Shown here: positions 11,410 to 24,446 of the stretch, piece after piece
Layout: every line of letters starts with the position of its first letter
Numbering within the stretch: the first letter of the stretch is position 1
Origin: Paramecium tetraurelia
Taxonomy: Eukaryota; Ciliophora; Oligohymenophorea; Peniculida; Parameciidae
Length of the DNA: 64,000 bases
Assembly (NCBI RefSeq): GCF_000165425.1
Contig: NW_001798958.1
Coordinates: 155,370-219,369, forward strand
Reading direction: 5' to 3'
The notes under the pieces: generated by a model
Seen by the model: the letters and a program-made list of their open reading frames with translations, nothing else
What the model was told of the DNA's origin: nothing
Databases searched by the model: none
Program-made: the position numbers and the translations under genes

Positions 11410-13636
11410 AAAATAAATCTCTACAGAGAAGTATCATATATTGCAATATCAAAGGATTTTCTCCATTAAACGTCCGACCTCTAATGGGCATTAACAAAAC
11501 TCCATATTTAAAACTTAAATTTACTGAAACAGTTACAAATTGTAATATCAAAAGTATGACTATAAATAATTTGTTAATTTTCTATGCTTTATTTTTAGAT
11601 ATTTCAAACCATTTTATATTATTAAAAACTAATTTAGAATTTTAACTAAGAGGAAATAACATATTCACTCTTGATATTTGATTAATGGAGAATTTGGCCA
11701 TTCTAAAGATGGATATCATCTCCATCGATTATATTTATTATCATAAATAGAAACTTCTACTATTGGAATAATTTACTTGTCTAAATATTTAATAATCTTA
11801 AAAAGAAATCTAACAAAATCAGTATTAACTCTGGATTAAATGAGAATAATATTACATTAATGATTCAACTTTTTTCAAGGTTGCTTTAATTTTTACTAAT
11901 AGCTTATTATATACGATCTATTTACTTTTGCTTAAGAAATACTTCATCAATGGGGATGAATAGCTAGTTTTATGTTAAAAGCTTGAATTAGTGAAACCTT
12001 ATAAATTTACCATAATTAGTTGAAATTTTATTGAGATGATCTTATAGCAATTTATAATTCAACATCTAATTCTTTCCTCTAAAAATCATGGGTTTAATTT
12101 CTTGATAGCTCAAGAGAAAAGCAGAAACAAATCCGCAATTATACTATATCTGAGCAATACTAAGAGCCTATGCAAAGTAATTATTATAATATTTAATTAT
12201 TTAATTAATCAAAATTGATAAATAATTATGAATTTATAATTAGTCAGCATCATTGAATAAGAAACCAATATAATTTATTTTGTTCAATTGTTGAGAATAA
12301 CAAGAATTATGTAAAGTTCTAATTCAAAATATTAAAGAATATTTTATTTTAAATCCTTTTAATCTTTAATTATTGTCATTCCGTTCATAATCTTCTAATC
12401 GTCGTTTACCAGTGATCACAAGTCTTATTCATTACTTCTTCACTTTTAATACATTACAAACTATAACTGATATATATAATTAAAACATATAACTTTTTCA
12501 TTAAAAAATTCAAGTTTTCTTGTATTATTTCTCATTTTGAATCCTCATAATATTATGAATTGAAGACTAACTTTTATATGATACACTTTAACAATGGATA
12601 AATACAAAAGTTTGTTATTATTAATCTCACTAAATTTTGATTTGACATTCTTAAAATTTATGATTTGGAAATGTAAATATTCCGATCCTCTCTTGAGAAG
12701 TAAGTGTGCAAATTAGTTGATATAAGATTTCAGTAAAATCTTTAACATGACTTTTAAATAAGATGAATAAACACTTCTACCTTTTTTGTGTATTGACTTT
12801 AGTAATTTCGACTTGTTTTAATAAAATATTTTATTATCTTTATAATAGATAAAAATTTACTCATTTAATACATTTCGAAAGCCTTTATCTAAGATTCTAA
12901 ATCTTCGAGAGTAATAAATATTCTGAGAGGAACAAATCTTTCTAGTTAAATAACATTTTTATTCGCTTATAAACCTTCCTTTTAGCCAAATTTACTAATT
13001 GAATATCATATAGGCCATCTCATTAATTCAGTTGGAACACATATTTCTTTGAATATTTTCTTGGAAATTAAGGTCGCACATTCTCTTGATAATACATCTG
13101 CTATAAAAACTTTATTTTCTAAGAAACTATTTTGCTTATTCATAAAATCAACTGCTCTGTTGAATTTATTGAACTTTAAATATTCAGAATCTGATTTATT
13201 CTAGATATTGAGTCATTATAAATTCTATTTTAAATAATTATCATATGATTGATATTTCTACAGAAGATTGAAATAGTTATATTCATTTTATTTATAATTA
13301 ATAAGCTAATTAAATTTGGTTATTGAAGTATCTAAAATCTAATAAAGTTTTAGGCTTCAATGCTGTCAAATAATAATTAGTCGACAATATAAGAGATTTA
13401 GTTTAATGATTAATTTTTGAATACTGATAATGGATTTCCATTCCCCTCTTAAACCCATTTATATTTATATTAATAGATAGTATTATAAAATTTAATATAA
13501 ACTTAGAAAGATGCCTAATTTGAAGCTCATTTATTCATTATATTACTTATTTTGTTAATAATAATTATATTTAATGACTTTATGATTTCATAATTAAACT
13601 GCTTATTTTTGGAATATATTTTAAGCCTTGTTGACA
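11410..13636 (-). pseudogene. Decayed coding stretch, family unknown
   Basis: This holds several protein-like minus-strand pieces in different frames, broken by TGA codons that no short intron removes. Examples are near 13000-13190 (FNRAVDFMNKQNSFLENKVF, then VLSRECATLISKKIF), near 13300-13460, near 12750-12950 (VPLRIFITLEDLESQIK) and near 11880-11960. Base composition otherwise matches non-coding DNA. The simplest reading is the remains of one or two genes, as expected after whole-genome duplication in Paramecium. I cannot name a parent gene. Confidence 0.45.
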
Positions 13637-14637
13637 TCACCTGTAGTGAACAAATTTTATAGATTGTTGACATCTAATTTCTATAATAAATTAAACAATT
13701 TTAACTTAATGTTCTCCTAACACCGAATCATCAACAACAAGACTGTAATTTCCATAATATTAGAGGATCTTTTATACTTTATTAAGATTATCACCACCTG
13801 TAAATACTGTATTATATCCTCTCTCCAATCCTCCAACAACTATTTCCATGAATCAATCATTTATACCAATAGAGAAGTTTGTAACAGTTTAAGGATCACC
13901 TGATATGATAACATGTTGTGATCCAGATACCTTTTCACTCAATTTCACCAAGTCTTAATAGGAATAACTCTATAATTGTCCATTCTTGATCACAGCTGTA
14001 ATTGGACCTGTGCTTGATGGAAGTGAAAGCCTATTAAAATTTCTTGAGGCATAAACTAGAGATTCCTAAATATTCATTATTTTATACTCTGAATTTATAA
14101 GTGCCTGGGTAAGAATAGAATCCAGTATGAATTAACCATTTAAGATTGCTAAATTTACTACTTTTTAGAATCTAACCAGATTAAGCTAAAAAATAAATAA
14201 ATCAAATTTATTACTCTATGAAGTCTCTGGCACTAGATTATTAAGTACTTCAATAAATTTAGTTTCGCCTATCAATTGATTTGGAGAAAAAACAATCCCT
14301 TTAGGATTGACAACTCCAATTGTATTTTCAATTTCATTTTGATCATTAGATCTGAATGGTATTACAGTAACTCCAGCTTTTGCAGCTCCCACAAAAGCAG
14401 CAGCTGCTTCACTAGTGTTCGATCTTCCCAATAAGAATAATAATTTATCCCCTTGTTTCCAGCCTTGCTCTATTAATCCATATGCAAAGGCACTTGAATG
14501 GGTCTCAGAATACAATTAACCATTACATCAAATTCTCCAAATGTCCAAGTGAGATTTTAATTCTCAAATCTGAATCCATTTTTCAGAGGATTGGCTTTAG
14601 CCAAATTTGAGAATCCTTATTAAATGGATCGTAACAT
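13637..14637 (-). CDS. Short acyl-CoA-synthetase-like protein
   Basis: 316 aa with introns of 23 nt (after WTFGEFD) and 27 nt (near 13870). It begins MLRSIQQGFSNLAK, a basic stretch that could target mitochondria. Residues ~25-110 match the N-terminal part of AMP-binding acyl-CoA synthetases, including GDKLLFLLGRSNTSEAAAAF and GAAKAGVTVIPF. The phosphate-binding TSGTTG-type loop and the catalytic C-terminal domains are absent; full-length members have about 550-650 residues. The frame stays open and protein-like to its TGA, so it looks like a shortened, probably non-catalytic relative rather than a recent break. Confidence 0.68.
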
Positions 14638-15717
14638 TAATTATATAATAATTATTATAAGTATATATTTTTAATATGTTTGAGAATTAATGTATTTGAA
14701 ATAAATTTTTATTTTAAAAGAGACTTTCAAACATCATAAAACTATTTTTTAATTTATAATCATTATGTTTGATATTTAGTGTTAATTGACTAAATTATTA
14801 TTATACCTGAATAACCATATACTATAATGACTTCAATTTATATAAGTATTTATTTATTAAAAATGCTTTACAATTATGAAATAAAAATGATTGTTTAAAA
14901 ATTCTATGAGTGACCTTACAATAATGAATAACAAGATGTTTCATATTTATTTTTTCATTATTATAAATGACCTTTATCAACAATTAAATTAAAAATCTCT
15001 AATTTTGAGCTTTTAAATTATTTATAATACCTAAAGATTTAAACACCTCTTATTTCTGTTACTCTGTTATAATTATTTTGAAAAACCGTTTAGGATGCCT
15101 AGAAACACCTGATGATATATCGCGGTACTATTACATTTATGCAATATGTATTAAGGACTGACGAAAATTACATTCGTAATAATCTAGAAGGATTGCTAAA
15201 CTTAATATTAGCCGATACTTGATATTCTTAGTCCATCAAACAAATAAGAATAATGATATTCTAGTAACTTCATTGAATTGAATCCAAATAAATTTAATTC
15301 ATTATGATCAGTATAAAATATTAGTACAATTCAAAATTAAATATCAACCCTATATATTATAATATTAGTAAAAATGGTATAATTCTTTCCTGCTAAAATT
15401 AATTACAGCCTGTTGTGAATATTAATTTCTTAATAGTGGTTGAAATCAAATTAATGTGGTCGATTTAAGTTAATTACTTAAGAATACACTCAGAATCGTT
15501 TTAATTAATTAATCTTGTTTTTATTATAATGAAAAGGTTCCTTATAAAAATAAAGGCATTTTATATCAAAGACTTCTTATATATCAAAGAATCTAGAAGG
15601 ACAACGTATAAATTAGCTGTTGTGTTGATAGTCTTCGAAAACCTTTAAATGCTATCAATTTACACTCATAATTTGAATACCATATAGTATGAACAATTTC
15701 CAAATGAGGTTAAATCC
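14638..15717. other. Divergent intergenic region with coding traces
   Basis: It lies between the acyl-CoA-synthetase-like gene (-) and the PAS-type membrane gene (+). Short plus-strand pieces near 15075-15240 and 15550-15690 look protein-like but stop after 20-50 codons in different frames. They could be missed 5' exons of the following gene or gene remnants. Nothing else is supported. Confidence 0.4.
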
Positions 15718-18700
15718 ATGATGAATTATTTTAAGTAAATCAAGTAATCTTTATATAAGGGTATACACTTTATTTGCAAACTCTATTACTTCCAGAATTA
15801 TAAGTGTGATTATTGGATTTTCAATAAAATCGTTATTGATGGTTAAAATTCTTTTTTTAGTATTACGTTAAGATTAATCTCTAAATTAGAAGTTAGCTCT
15901 TCTTGATTTACCATTAACACAAGTAACAAAAGCAAATATATTAGAAAAAATCACATTATCATTTTGAGGAATGTTGGTTATCAACCTTGCTTTCTTGGTA
16001 CTTTTAGATTAATCTTGAGGTTCTATAAATACCATTGCTTTTTTGTGCAGTTAGCCTAATCACAGATTTAATTAGTCTCAGTACAAGTTATTTTTATATA
16101 GACAATTTAACCGGGTTTGAAGATTTTGGATTGCTTCTAAGCTTCATCTTAATAATCTAATAATTGTTATTAGGAACCCTCCTACATGTTCATTAATTCG
16201 AATACAGAATAAAACATTATGACTTTTTAGGTTTAAAAAAAAGTGTAAATAATGAAATTCTATATTTACTGAAACTATTGTAATATATTCTTATCAATTT
16301 AGTATGATATTTTTATCAGGAAGTATATCAAATGCAGTTTTAATTCAAACTCTAGGATTAATTATAAATAGTATATAGACTTTGTTTTCCTATAAATAAC
16401 TAACATACATTGATCATAGAGTACTGAATATCTCCTTTCAAATTAACTCACTAATATTGCTTTATCAGCTTGCATTAATACTATGTTAATTTGGATAATA
16501 CTAAATCAAAATTAGCTTATCACTTTTAATTCTTTTATTTTATCCCTTGGCTATCTTTTTACTACATTAGCTATCGATTAGATAAGAGTAGAGGAATGAT
16601 TTTAAAGACTAATAAGACTTTTTAAAAAGGATGTATTGGAATGCCAAATTATAGGTTTAATTTAAAAAGAGATAGTAACATTAGGATTAATAAAGACTAT
16701 TTTAAATATATACAATAGTAAGAACACATCTACAAACTTGTAAATAAATCAGAATGAGAAAAATATTAAAAAAAACTAATTATACATAGAAATGCTTTTG
16801 CTCAAGTTTTTAAAATCAAAACTCTATATAGAATATTGAATAATGTAAGGAATTTTTGAAATTATGGTTGGGTCAAGTAATAGAGGATGAGTTAAAGGAG
16901 GATGGCGCTATTTAGAAAACATCAACATATATATGTTATCTAAATGATATAAAAAAGGCACCAATTTCTGCAATTTATGAAGTGATTAGAATTTCGAATG
17001 TCGAAAAAGTATATATTTTTGATTACATAGCTTCCTTGGAGATTTTAGTAGATTATACACTAACTTTAGCAGAATTCATTATAAAGATTTAATAAATTAA
17101 TATAGAAGTAAAATTTAGTTAATTAAATATTTGATTTTAAAAAGGCTTGTTTATTTGAAGAATCATTAAAAGTTTTAAAACTGAACTTCTTTCTTATCGT
17201 CAAACAAGAAATTGTAAACATTATTATAAATATAAGGAATTTTATTAAGTGCTCTTTTCTCCCATCATAAATGCAAAAGATATTTAGGATAAAGGATTAG
17301 CGTTACTGGCCAATATCAACCATTTAGAAAATTAAATTTAATATATTTTCAGGACGAACCCTTAAAATGGAGAATGCGACACAATTTATAAGTTATTTCA
17401 AAAATACATAAATTATAACAAGAAAAGGAAATAATAATATAGAAGGGATGGCTAATTGACGGCTGAGTTTATTCAATCAGTGGATAAAATTATATATGAT
17501 TAACATAGCTGTGTAGTTTAAATTACTTTGCTACAACCAAGAGGGGATGTAATTAGATATACAAGATCGTTTTAATAATTAATTTAGTTTAAAGATGATG
17601 AGATATTGAATTAAAACATAAAGAAGTTTATACCTTCAATTATTGCAAACGGTCATGATTAATATTTAAATAATTTTGTTGAGACTGGAAGAATTAACGT
17701 TTTAAAAAGAGAATTAAGAATAATTTTGGTAAAATAAAAATCAGAATTTGTTATTCCTATCAATACTAGATTGAGAATTGAAGTAAATCCCTTGGAATTT
17801 GGAGCATAGGCTCTTATGACATCAGTTAACTAAACATATGGTTATTTGATGCTTAATGAATAAGGATAAGTTGAAGAAATAACAAAGAATATATATGAAG
17901 ATACTTTTTAATAATATTTAGGGTTAGATCTGGATACTGTTAAAGGTTTAGATTTTTTACTTTTGATCCCTGAATTATCAAAGATTTGGTAAAATTTATT
18001 CGATGAAAACTTCGATAAATTAGACTTATATTAAGAAGGAGAGTTGGTGATCCCAATCATCGAAAAACAAACTCATTCATAAATTTTTTCATAGAAATAT
18101 GGAAACAAATAATAATACAACAAACGATTGGGAGATTATATGAAAAAATTTCCTGAAAATGCCATTAAAACTCAAATTAATTTCCATCTCACAAGTCTCA
18201 CTACGATAAATTTAAGGTAATGCTTTTGAATATTAAATAAATAGAGTAGTAATAGTAGAAATTCCAGAGTATCGGTAAACTATTAACAAATAGTATTAAA
18301 ATTCATTAAAGCTAATTTAAGTTAAGCCTTCTAAGTCACAAAATAATGTCATTTATCAATCAGAATTGCTTAGTCATAAATCACCTTTGTATACTCCTGC
18401 TCCATCTAAAACCTTGATGAATGAATGTGATTTAGAATATGATTATCTAATTGAAGAGAAAAGAATGATAGAAGAATTCAGAAATTAACTAGCATCACTT
18501 ACGAGGAATAACTCAATTTAAAATACTTACCTGAAAGCACCTATAATTTAAGAATAATAATGTTAGATCTCAACAGATATTAAAATTATCATGCCTTAAA
18601 ATATTACATCCCGCAAAGGTGATGAGTTTGAACAGAAATAACATCAACAATAACATTTCTTGAAATCTATTGACACTAAGTCTTCTTAAAACAATAATAA

Positions 18701-20430
18701 TACAATTAAATAATAAATAAAAAGTTGCTTAAAAAACAATAAAAAATTGAATTTTAGGATTAAATCTTTTTTATTAATATTTTATTCACTATTACTAACA
18801 GGGTTTATCCTAAATTTTTGCATTTTGTTAATTAATTTTGAAAAGGTCGATAAAAATGTAAATTTTGAAGATTTGCCCTATCAGCTCTCTTACTATTACA
18901 ATGAGTTTGTTATTTCAAAAGTTTATCAATCATAAAACGAGTTTAATTTTAAGAGTCTCCTCCAAGTTTCAATAAATTATTACTAACAACATTAGAAATA
19001 TATTGATGAAATATTATCTTTAATGCCTTCAATTAATATAATAAATGAATAAACTGTGAAAAGAAGAACTACAAATCTTCTATAACAAATGTCGGAGGCA
19101 TATCATAGCAATTCAAGTATAACTGGTGATGATTTCTTTAATAACACATAGGCTTTTCATATTCTATTAGATAAATTTGCTGGATTTAATTCCCTTTTGT
19201 AAATTTAAAGTCTCCTTAATCTGTAACATAATAATAAAAATATTTAGGTTTATTTTTGAAGAAGTAATAATATTTTTACTATTAATCTGTTTTGCTTATT
19301 TTTATATATCGATTCTAAAGATGAAAGCATCATTTTATAAATTATTCTGTACTTTTTCAAGAGATTTTATGAAAGATTAATTTATCTAATTTCAGGCATT
19401 GCATAATTAAATAAATCAATCTAAATTTAAAACAAGTGAGACTAACGAAGAATCTTTTGAAGCATCTATGATAAGTCAATATTAAAAAAATTCAAGATAT
19501 GGAAATCTAGAAAACCATGTTAGAATTGGTAAATAAATTTAAACTCCATGTAATCAATATATTTATATTTTTAGAGATTAGTTTAAAATTGTACATCTTC
19601 ACATTTACCATTTTTATCTTCTTTTCCTTTTATTCATTATACTATTTTGGAACTTACTTTATGTATAAACAGGTTCTCAGCAGTATAGAATTATATGATT
19701 CTAAAAGAATATATTATGAAAATATAGCAAATGATTTAATTTTTGCTTACGCACAATAAGCATTTTACTACAATAAAACAATTACACAAGAAATGATTTA
19801 ATATGAAGATAAAGTCTTGGGTGAATTTAAATAAAGAATTTCATAGATCTCATAATTCTAAGACTAATCAAATCTTCTAATCAATAGAATATTATTAGAT
19901 GAAGTTTGTATAGTTTATCAAGAGGGAATGTAAAGCATAAATATGTATTTAGTGTTTTACTGGATACTGATTATTAGAATTTATTTACCTTTGAACAGTG
20001 TCAATCTATATCTTCACTATCAAAAGGTTTAATTTTTGTGGTTTAAGAGTTATTTTAAAACTACAATGGCATTGTAGAGGATATTGATTCCAAATATTAA
20101 AATGAAACTTTTACATTTTCCAATTTATAGCTAGTTGATACATAAATAAAGAGGCTATATACACAATTTAGTTTTTAAATTATTATAGAAATTTTAAGAA
20201 AAGATGTTAAATATTTCATATCCTCAACAATTTATATAAATATATTAACTTTTGTTATAGCAATTATTTTTGCTACTATGACAATATTAATTGCTAAATT
20301 ATCAATTGAAAAGGCTTATTAGTAATACTAAGACAATAAAAAAATATTAATGTTGTTTCCATATGAAAAACTTATGGAAAATGCATATGTTATTAATTTT
20401 ATAATAAAGGATTTGAATATTTCCGTCTGA
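15718..20430 (+). CDS. Multi-pass membrane protein, ciliate PAS type
   Basis: Large gene, about 1,450-1,500 aa; the 5' end is uncertain and coding is firm from about 15960. The order is: N-terminal TM segments (for example LGTLLHVHQFEY preceded by hydrophobic runs, then LSLLILLFYPLAIFLLHQL), a long cytosolic part, a PAS-like segment around 17600-17850 (FIPSIIANGHDQYLNNF), a Gln/Asn-rich linker, then TM segments at 18760, 19240 and 19560, with a last one near 20240-20310. The stop is at 20428-20430. The shape matches the large ciliate family of PAS-domain transmembrane proteins, of unknown ligand. Several introns, some ending AAG, are needed, and those near 17110-17170 are not settled. It probably senses or transduces a signal. 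Confidence 0.7.
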
Positions 20431-20774
20431 TATTATTTATATTGCATTTGAGTAAATTATTAATATACCAATAAATATTTATGTTTTACTATCATAACTG
20501 AAAAAATTGTAATGCTTTCTTTATACTAAGATAAGGAGTTGAATAACAATTATTAAGTCATTTTTACTATCATTAGTATTCCTTAGAATTTGAAAATAAA
20601 CTAATTTAAAATCTAAACAATTATATTATTTTCTATTGAGAAAGATATTTTTTTTCATGAAAAATTTATTGTTAAAATATTTTTTTAATTCATTCATAAA
20701 AATGCTTCTATTTGATTTTTATATATGTATTTGGCTGAGATTTAGTTTATATTTATCATTAATATAATTAATTT
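20431..20774. other. Intergenic region
   Basis: 344 nt between two plus-strand genes, about 80% A+T. It should contain the promoter of the SR protein gene. No motif stands out. Confidence 0.6.
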
Positions 20775-21338
20775 ATGTCATCAGATTCGGATTAGCATAA
20801 AAAGGAAGAGGCAAATCGGATCTATGTGACAGGATATTCAACTAAAGAATCAGAAATGGATATTAAGAGTATATTCGCAAGACATGGAGAAATTCAGGAG
20901 TTTTCATGGAAAGGACGCTTTTGTTTCATCGTAAGACGTGGGAGTTGGCATTAGGGTGCAGGCTTATACCAAGCCTGAGGACGCAGCAGATGCTGTTAGA
21001 TTGATGAATTAGTAGGAGGTCAATGGAAGAAATTTGATTGTGGAGCTAGCACGAGCAAAGAAAAAGGATGGAGCCTGTTATTAATGTGGGAAATAGGGGC
21101 ATTTGTAAGTGAAATGAATATAATTTTAGTGCTCGAAATTGTCGTTTAAATAGACGCTCTTATTCTGACTCCAGGTATGAGAACATGTGACATTAGGCGC
21201 CATTCAAAGAAGAAAAAAAAACATAGAAAGCATAGATCATCAAGCTCTTCCTCGAGTAGTGAAAAGAAAAAATCAAAAAAGAGAAAGAGAAAGAGCAAGA
21301 GCTCTTCTTCAAGTTCTCATTCACGTTCAAGTGATTGA
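20775..21338 (+). CDS. SR splicing factor, RRM plus zinc knuckle
   Basis: 161 aa with introns at 20931-20961 (31 nt), 21105-21129 (25 nt) and 21175-21196 (22 nt). Residues ~14-80 are an RRM: RIYVTGYSTKE as RNP2 region and GRFCFIAYTKPEDAADAV as RNP1 and helix 2. A CCHC knuckle follows (CYQCGKQGHFARNC), then an Arg/Ser/Lys-rich tail (SKKKKKHRKHRSSSS and more SR/KS repeats). This is the architecture of SRSF7/9G8 and plant RSZ proteins, which bind pre-mRNA and help exon definition and mRNA export. In a genome of micro-introns it is a natural part of the splicing machinery. Confidence 0.92.
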
Positions 21339-21530
21339 TAAATAAAGATTCAAATATATTAAAAATCATAAGTAAATTATATATACATATATAATTGTCA
21401 TTCCTAAAACCTTTGATTGGTAATATGGGATAAAATAGTAGTCATGGTGCGATCCTCATTTGTATTTTTCATGTCTTTTTTGAAAGTTGGCATTTTGGAT
21501 AGATTTCTCTTAATATTTTATTAAGTAGTG

Positions 21531-23954
21531 TCATTATCTCTTATAAACAGTCGTTTATCCACTAAAATATAAAAATTGATGATTACAATCAATGACTCCA
21601 AAGCATTTTTCATTTTGCATAAGTAAATTGCTTTGAATCATAAAGGTTTCCAAAACCTTGTGTCCAAAAGTCACAAATATTCTAACAGAATCTTCAGCAC
21701 AGAAATTGTTGATCTTCTATGCAATAACATCGCTTTCTTGTCTGACAAAGGTTTTGATCTCAGTCTGCATAACTCTCGTTTTTAAGAACATGTCATTTAG
21801 ATTTACAGTCTTAAAACAGGAAGCCTTGCTTGATGTAGTGCCATTGTTCTCTTTGCATTATGGTGATAAAGGTTCTTAACATAACAATTTTCGTTTAGGT
21901 TTTTGGTTATTAATAAAAAATTAGTAACAATTATCTGACAAAAAGGGATCTAGCGATTATACATGAACTGAGAAATTCCATAACATAGTTGATTGATTAA
22001 TTCTATTAATTTCTAATTTAGATTTCACTACATTATGTGCTCTATTCTTAGAATCAATTTTGACACCATCTAATATTTATAATATTAAATATACCTGGAC
22101 ATATCATTGAGTAGTCAAGTTAGAAGTTATTTTTATTTGGAACATAAATTAGGATATGATATTGATTAATAAGACTGTAATAATCTGGTATCATAGGGAT
22201 ATTAAGTATTTAACCAGTTGAATTGGCTAAAACATCAAAATCATAGGAAACTTATAAGAATCCTTTTCGTTAAGCATGGACTCTAACTTACTTGAACATC
22301 AATCCAGGACAATTAAACAATCCCTATTCATTTGTTATACCAATAATAGGTTCTTAATCAGCTTAATCTGATTAGAACACTTCCAATCTACAATTTTCAA
22401 TGTCTTTATGTTATCCACTTTTTAGTAGAATATTGTAAACTCTAAATTAAAGGGTAGTTTCTACACAACTTACTAAATCGAATACAATTTTCACATCTGT
22501 ATTTCCTTATAAAAAGATGGTCCTCTTTTAAGAAAAGCAATCCTTTTTTGAAACATCAATAACATATTCTTACTTGTCTCTTCCATAAAATATAAATGCC
22601 TATTCATTAGCATCATAGGTTAATGTTTCAGTAATGTTCTTAGTAATATTAATAGTCGCATCTTCAGGAGCTTTGACAATGCATTTAATAAGATCTGTTC
22701 TTTCCACTCTTGTAGACACATATACAGTATCAGTGTTCTCATCTAGTAATTCATCTACATTTAATTATGATTTAGTAGTTTGTATGCAATTCCCACTTAT
22801 TTCTATTTCATATGAATTTGTTTACTAAACTAAATCAATAAATTTAGCCTCTTCAAAACAGGTGATTGGGATTGTCTGAGAAAATAATTTAACAGTGAAT
22901 TTCTTTTCTGGTGATTAAACTTTCTGTTTTTAACCAGACAGATCAATTTATGAAACATTAGTTTAAGTCATCCATGCCTGAGATTTTGTAGGTGAAAAAT
23001 AAACTCTTACTGACTTTTCCATATCTCGAATATTTTCTGTGCTTTTGTAAATATCTAATTTAGACGCACTCTTCTAACCACTACTTGCTTATTAACAAAA
23101 TGAAGTCCTTATTACAATCTACTTTGTTGGAGTTTAAGCTGATTACAAAATAGTAGGTGCTTCTCTCTAACGGACAGTCACCTAAAGTCCTTCCAAAATG
23201 CTTTTTTGCATTCCATCTTCACAAACTGGAACCACATGTTTGATTGGACAATCAACATTAACTGTTAAATTAAATTTCTTTAAATGCAGCCATACCAAAT
23301 CTCCAATCAATTTAGGTGTGATTTATTCTTTTGAAAATTGACGGGAATACAAAACTACTGTATGAACATCTTGTTAGAAAAGTTGAATCTATAAATAATG
23401 ATCAGGATGATTGATTTATTAACGAAACAACTTGATGAATGGAAATCTAAAATATATTTCGAAAACAAATACTTTCTATTGATTGTTTGTTTTATTTCAT
23501 CCAAAAGATCATAAAATGCTTCTTTTGTCTCATCTACACCAGTACTCTTAAACTTTGGATTATAACAACTCTATATTGAAACTGCGATCTGATTTGACTT
23601 CAACGAATCAAACTCACTCAGATTAGCAAATGAGGCTTTCTCTTATAATGATGCCAACATATTTCTTAATAATTCTTTGTATTGCATTGTAATCTTAGTT
23701 GTGGTGGCAGGTACCATATTGTCATTAAAAAAACTACACTCATTCACATTCTATACCTAACTTTAGACTTGAACTTAAATCTATTTGGAGATTGCTAAGA
23801 ATTTATACTGCTGGTTGTTTAGAACATAATTTTATAATTGATCGTTAAAAAATTAAAAGATGTTTTTGCGGGGTTTATAAACTCTATTTTCTTAACATAG
23901 TTTAATTAATTACATTAACAATGTAACATCCTTGATCAAAAGGATAAATAACAT
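21531..23954 (-). CDS. Large secreted or surface protein, unknown family
   Basis: 790 aa with introns of 26 nt (near 23445-23470) and 25 nt (near 22071-22095). It starts MLFILLIKDVTLLMQLIKLC, a likely signal anchor; an in-frame ATG at 23996 would add 14 residues. A helical region (~60-200) contains QYKELLRNMLASLQEKASF. The rest is beta-rich with scattered cysteines, and a segment near residue 450-520 (EPIIGITNEQGLFNCPG) has the look of a carboxypeptidase-regulatory-like or Cna-B-like beta-sandwich. It ends FLYFSGQTTVYKRQ with no GPI or TM tail. I do not recognise the whole protein. It probably acts outside the cell or in the endomembrane lumen. Confidence 0.7.
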
Positions 23955-24446
23955 TGTGTGAATAGGTTCATTCAATCTTATCTGATTACAATCCATGATC
24001 AATAATTAGTAGAAAAATAAGTATTATAAATTTTTATCAAGTTGCCATTACTACATTCTTTATAGTCTGTTTTATTATGATTATGTAATTATATTATTTA
24101 TGATACCGGTATGTTTTGTTATTAATAATCAATTTAATTACCAGAATGCATTTTTTATTATCATTCTATTATATTGTTAGTGAATGATAACAAAGGAAGA
24201 GTGAATATGAGGCGAATTTAATTTTCATTTCGCTCCAAGATTTTAATATAACAATTTGTTATTTCTTATCTACAATCTTCGATTGAATTTATTCTTATAA
24301 TATGTTCTACCTACTACGCAAAAATATATTCATTTAATTATATTAAAACACAAACATTTAAGAAATTTCATTATTTTAATCTAATCAATTGGATCTCCCA
24401 ATTATCGAATAAATTAGTTTAGCTTTTGCAAAATAATTTTCATGAA
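23955..24446. other. Divergent intergenic region
   Basis: It lies between the surface protein (-) and the histidine kinase (+), both of which start here, so it should carry two promoters. It is very AT-rich and I see no gene. Confidence 0.55.
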
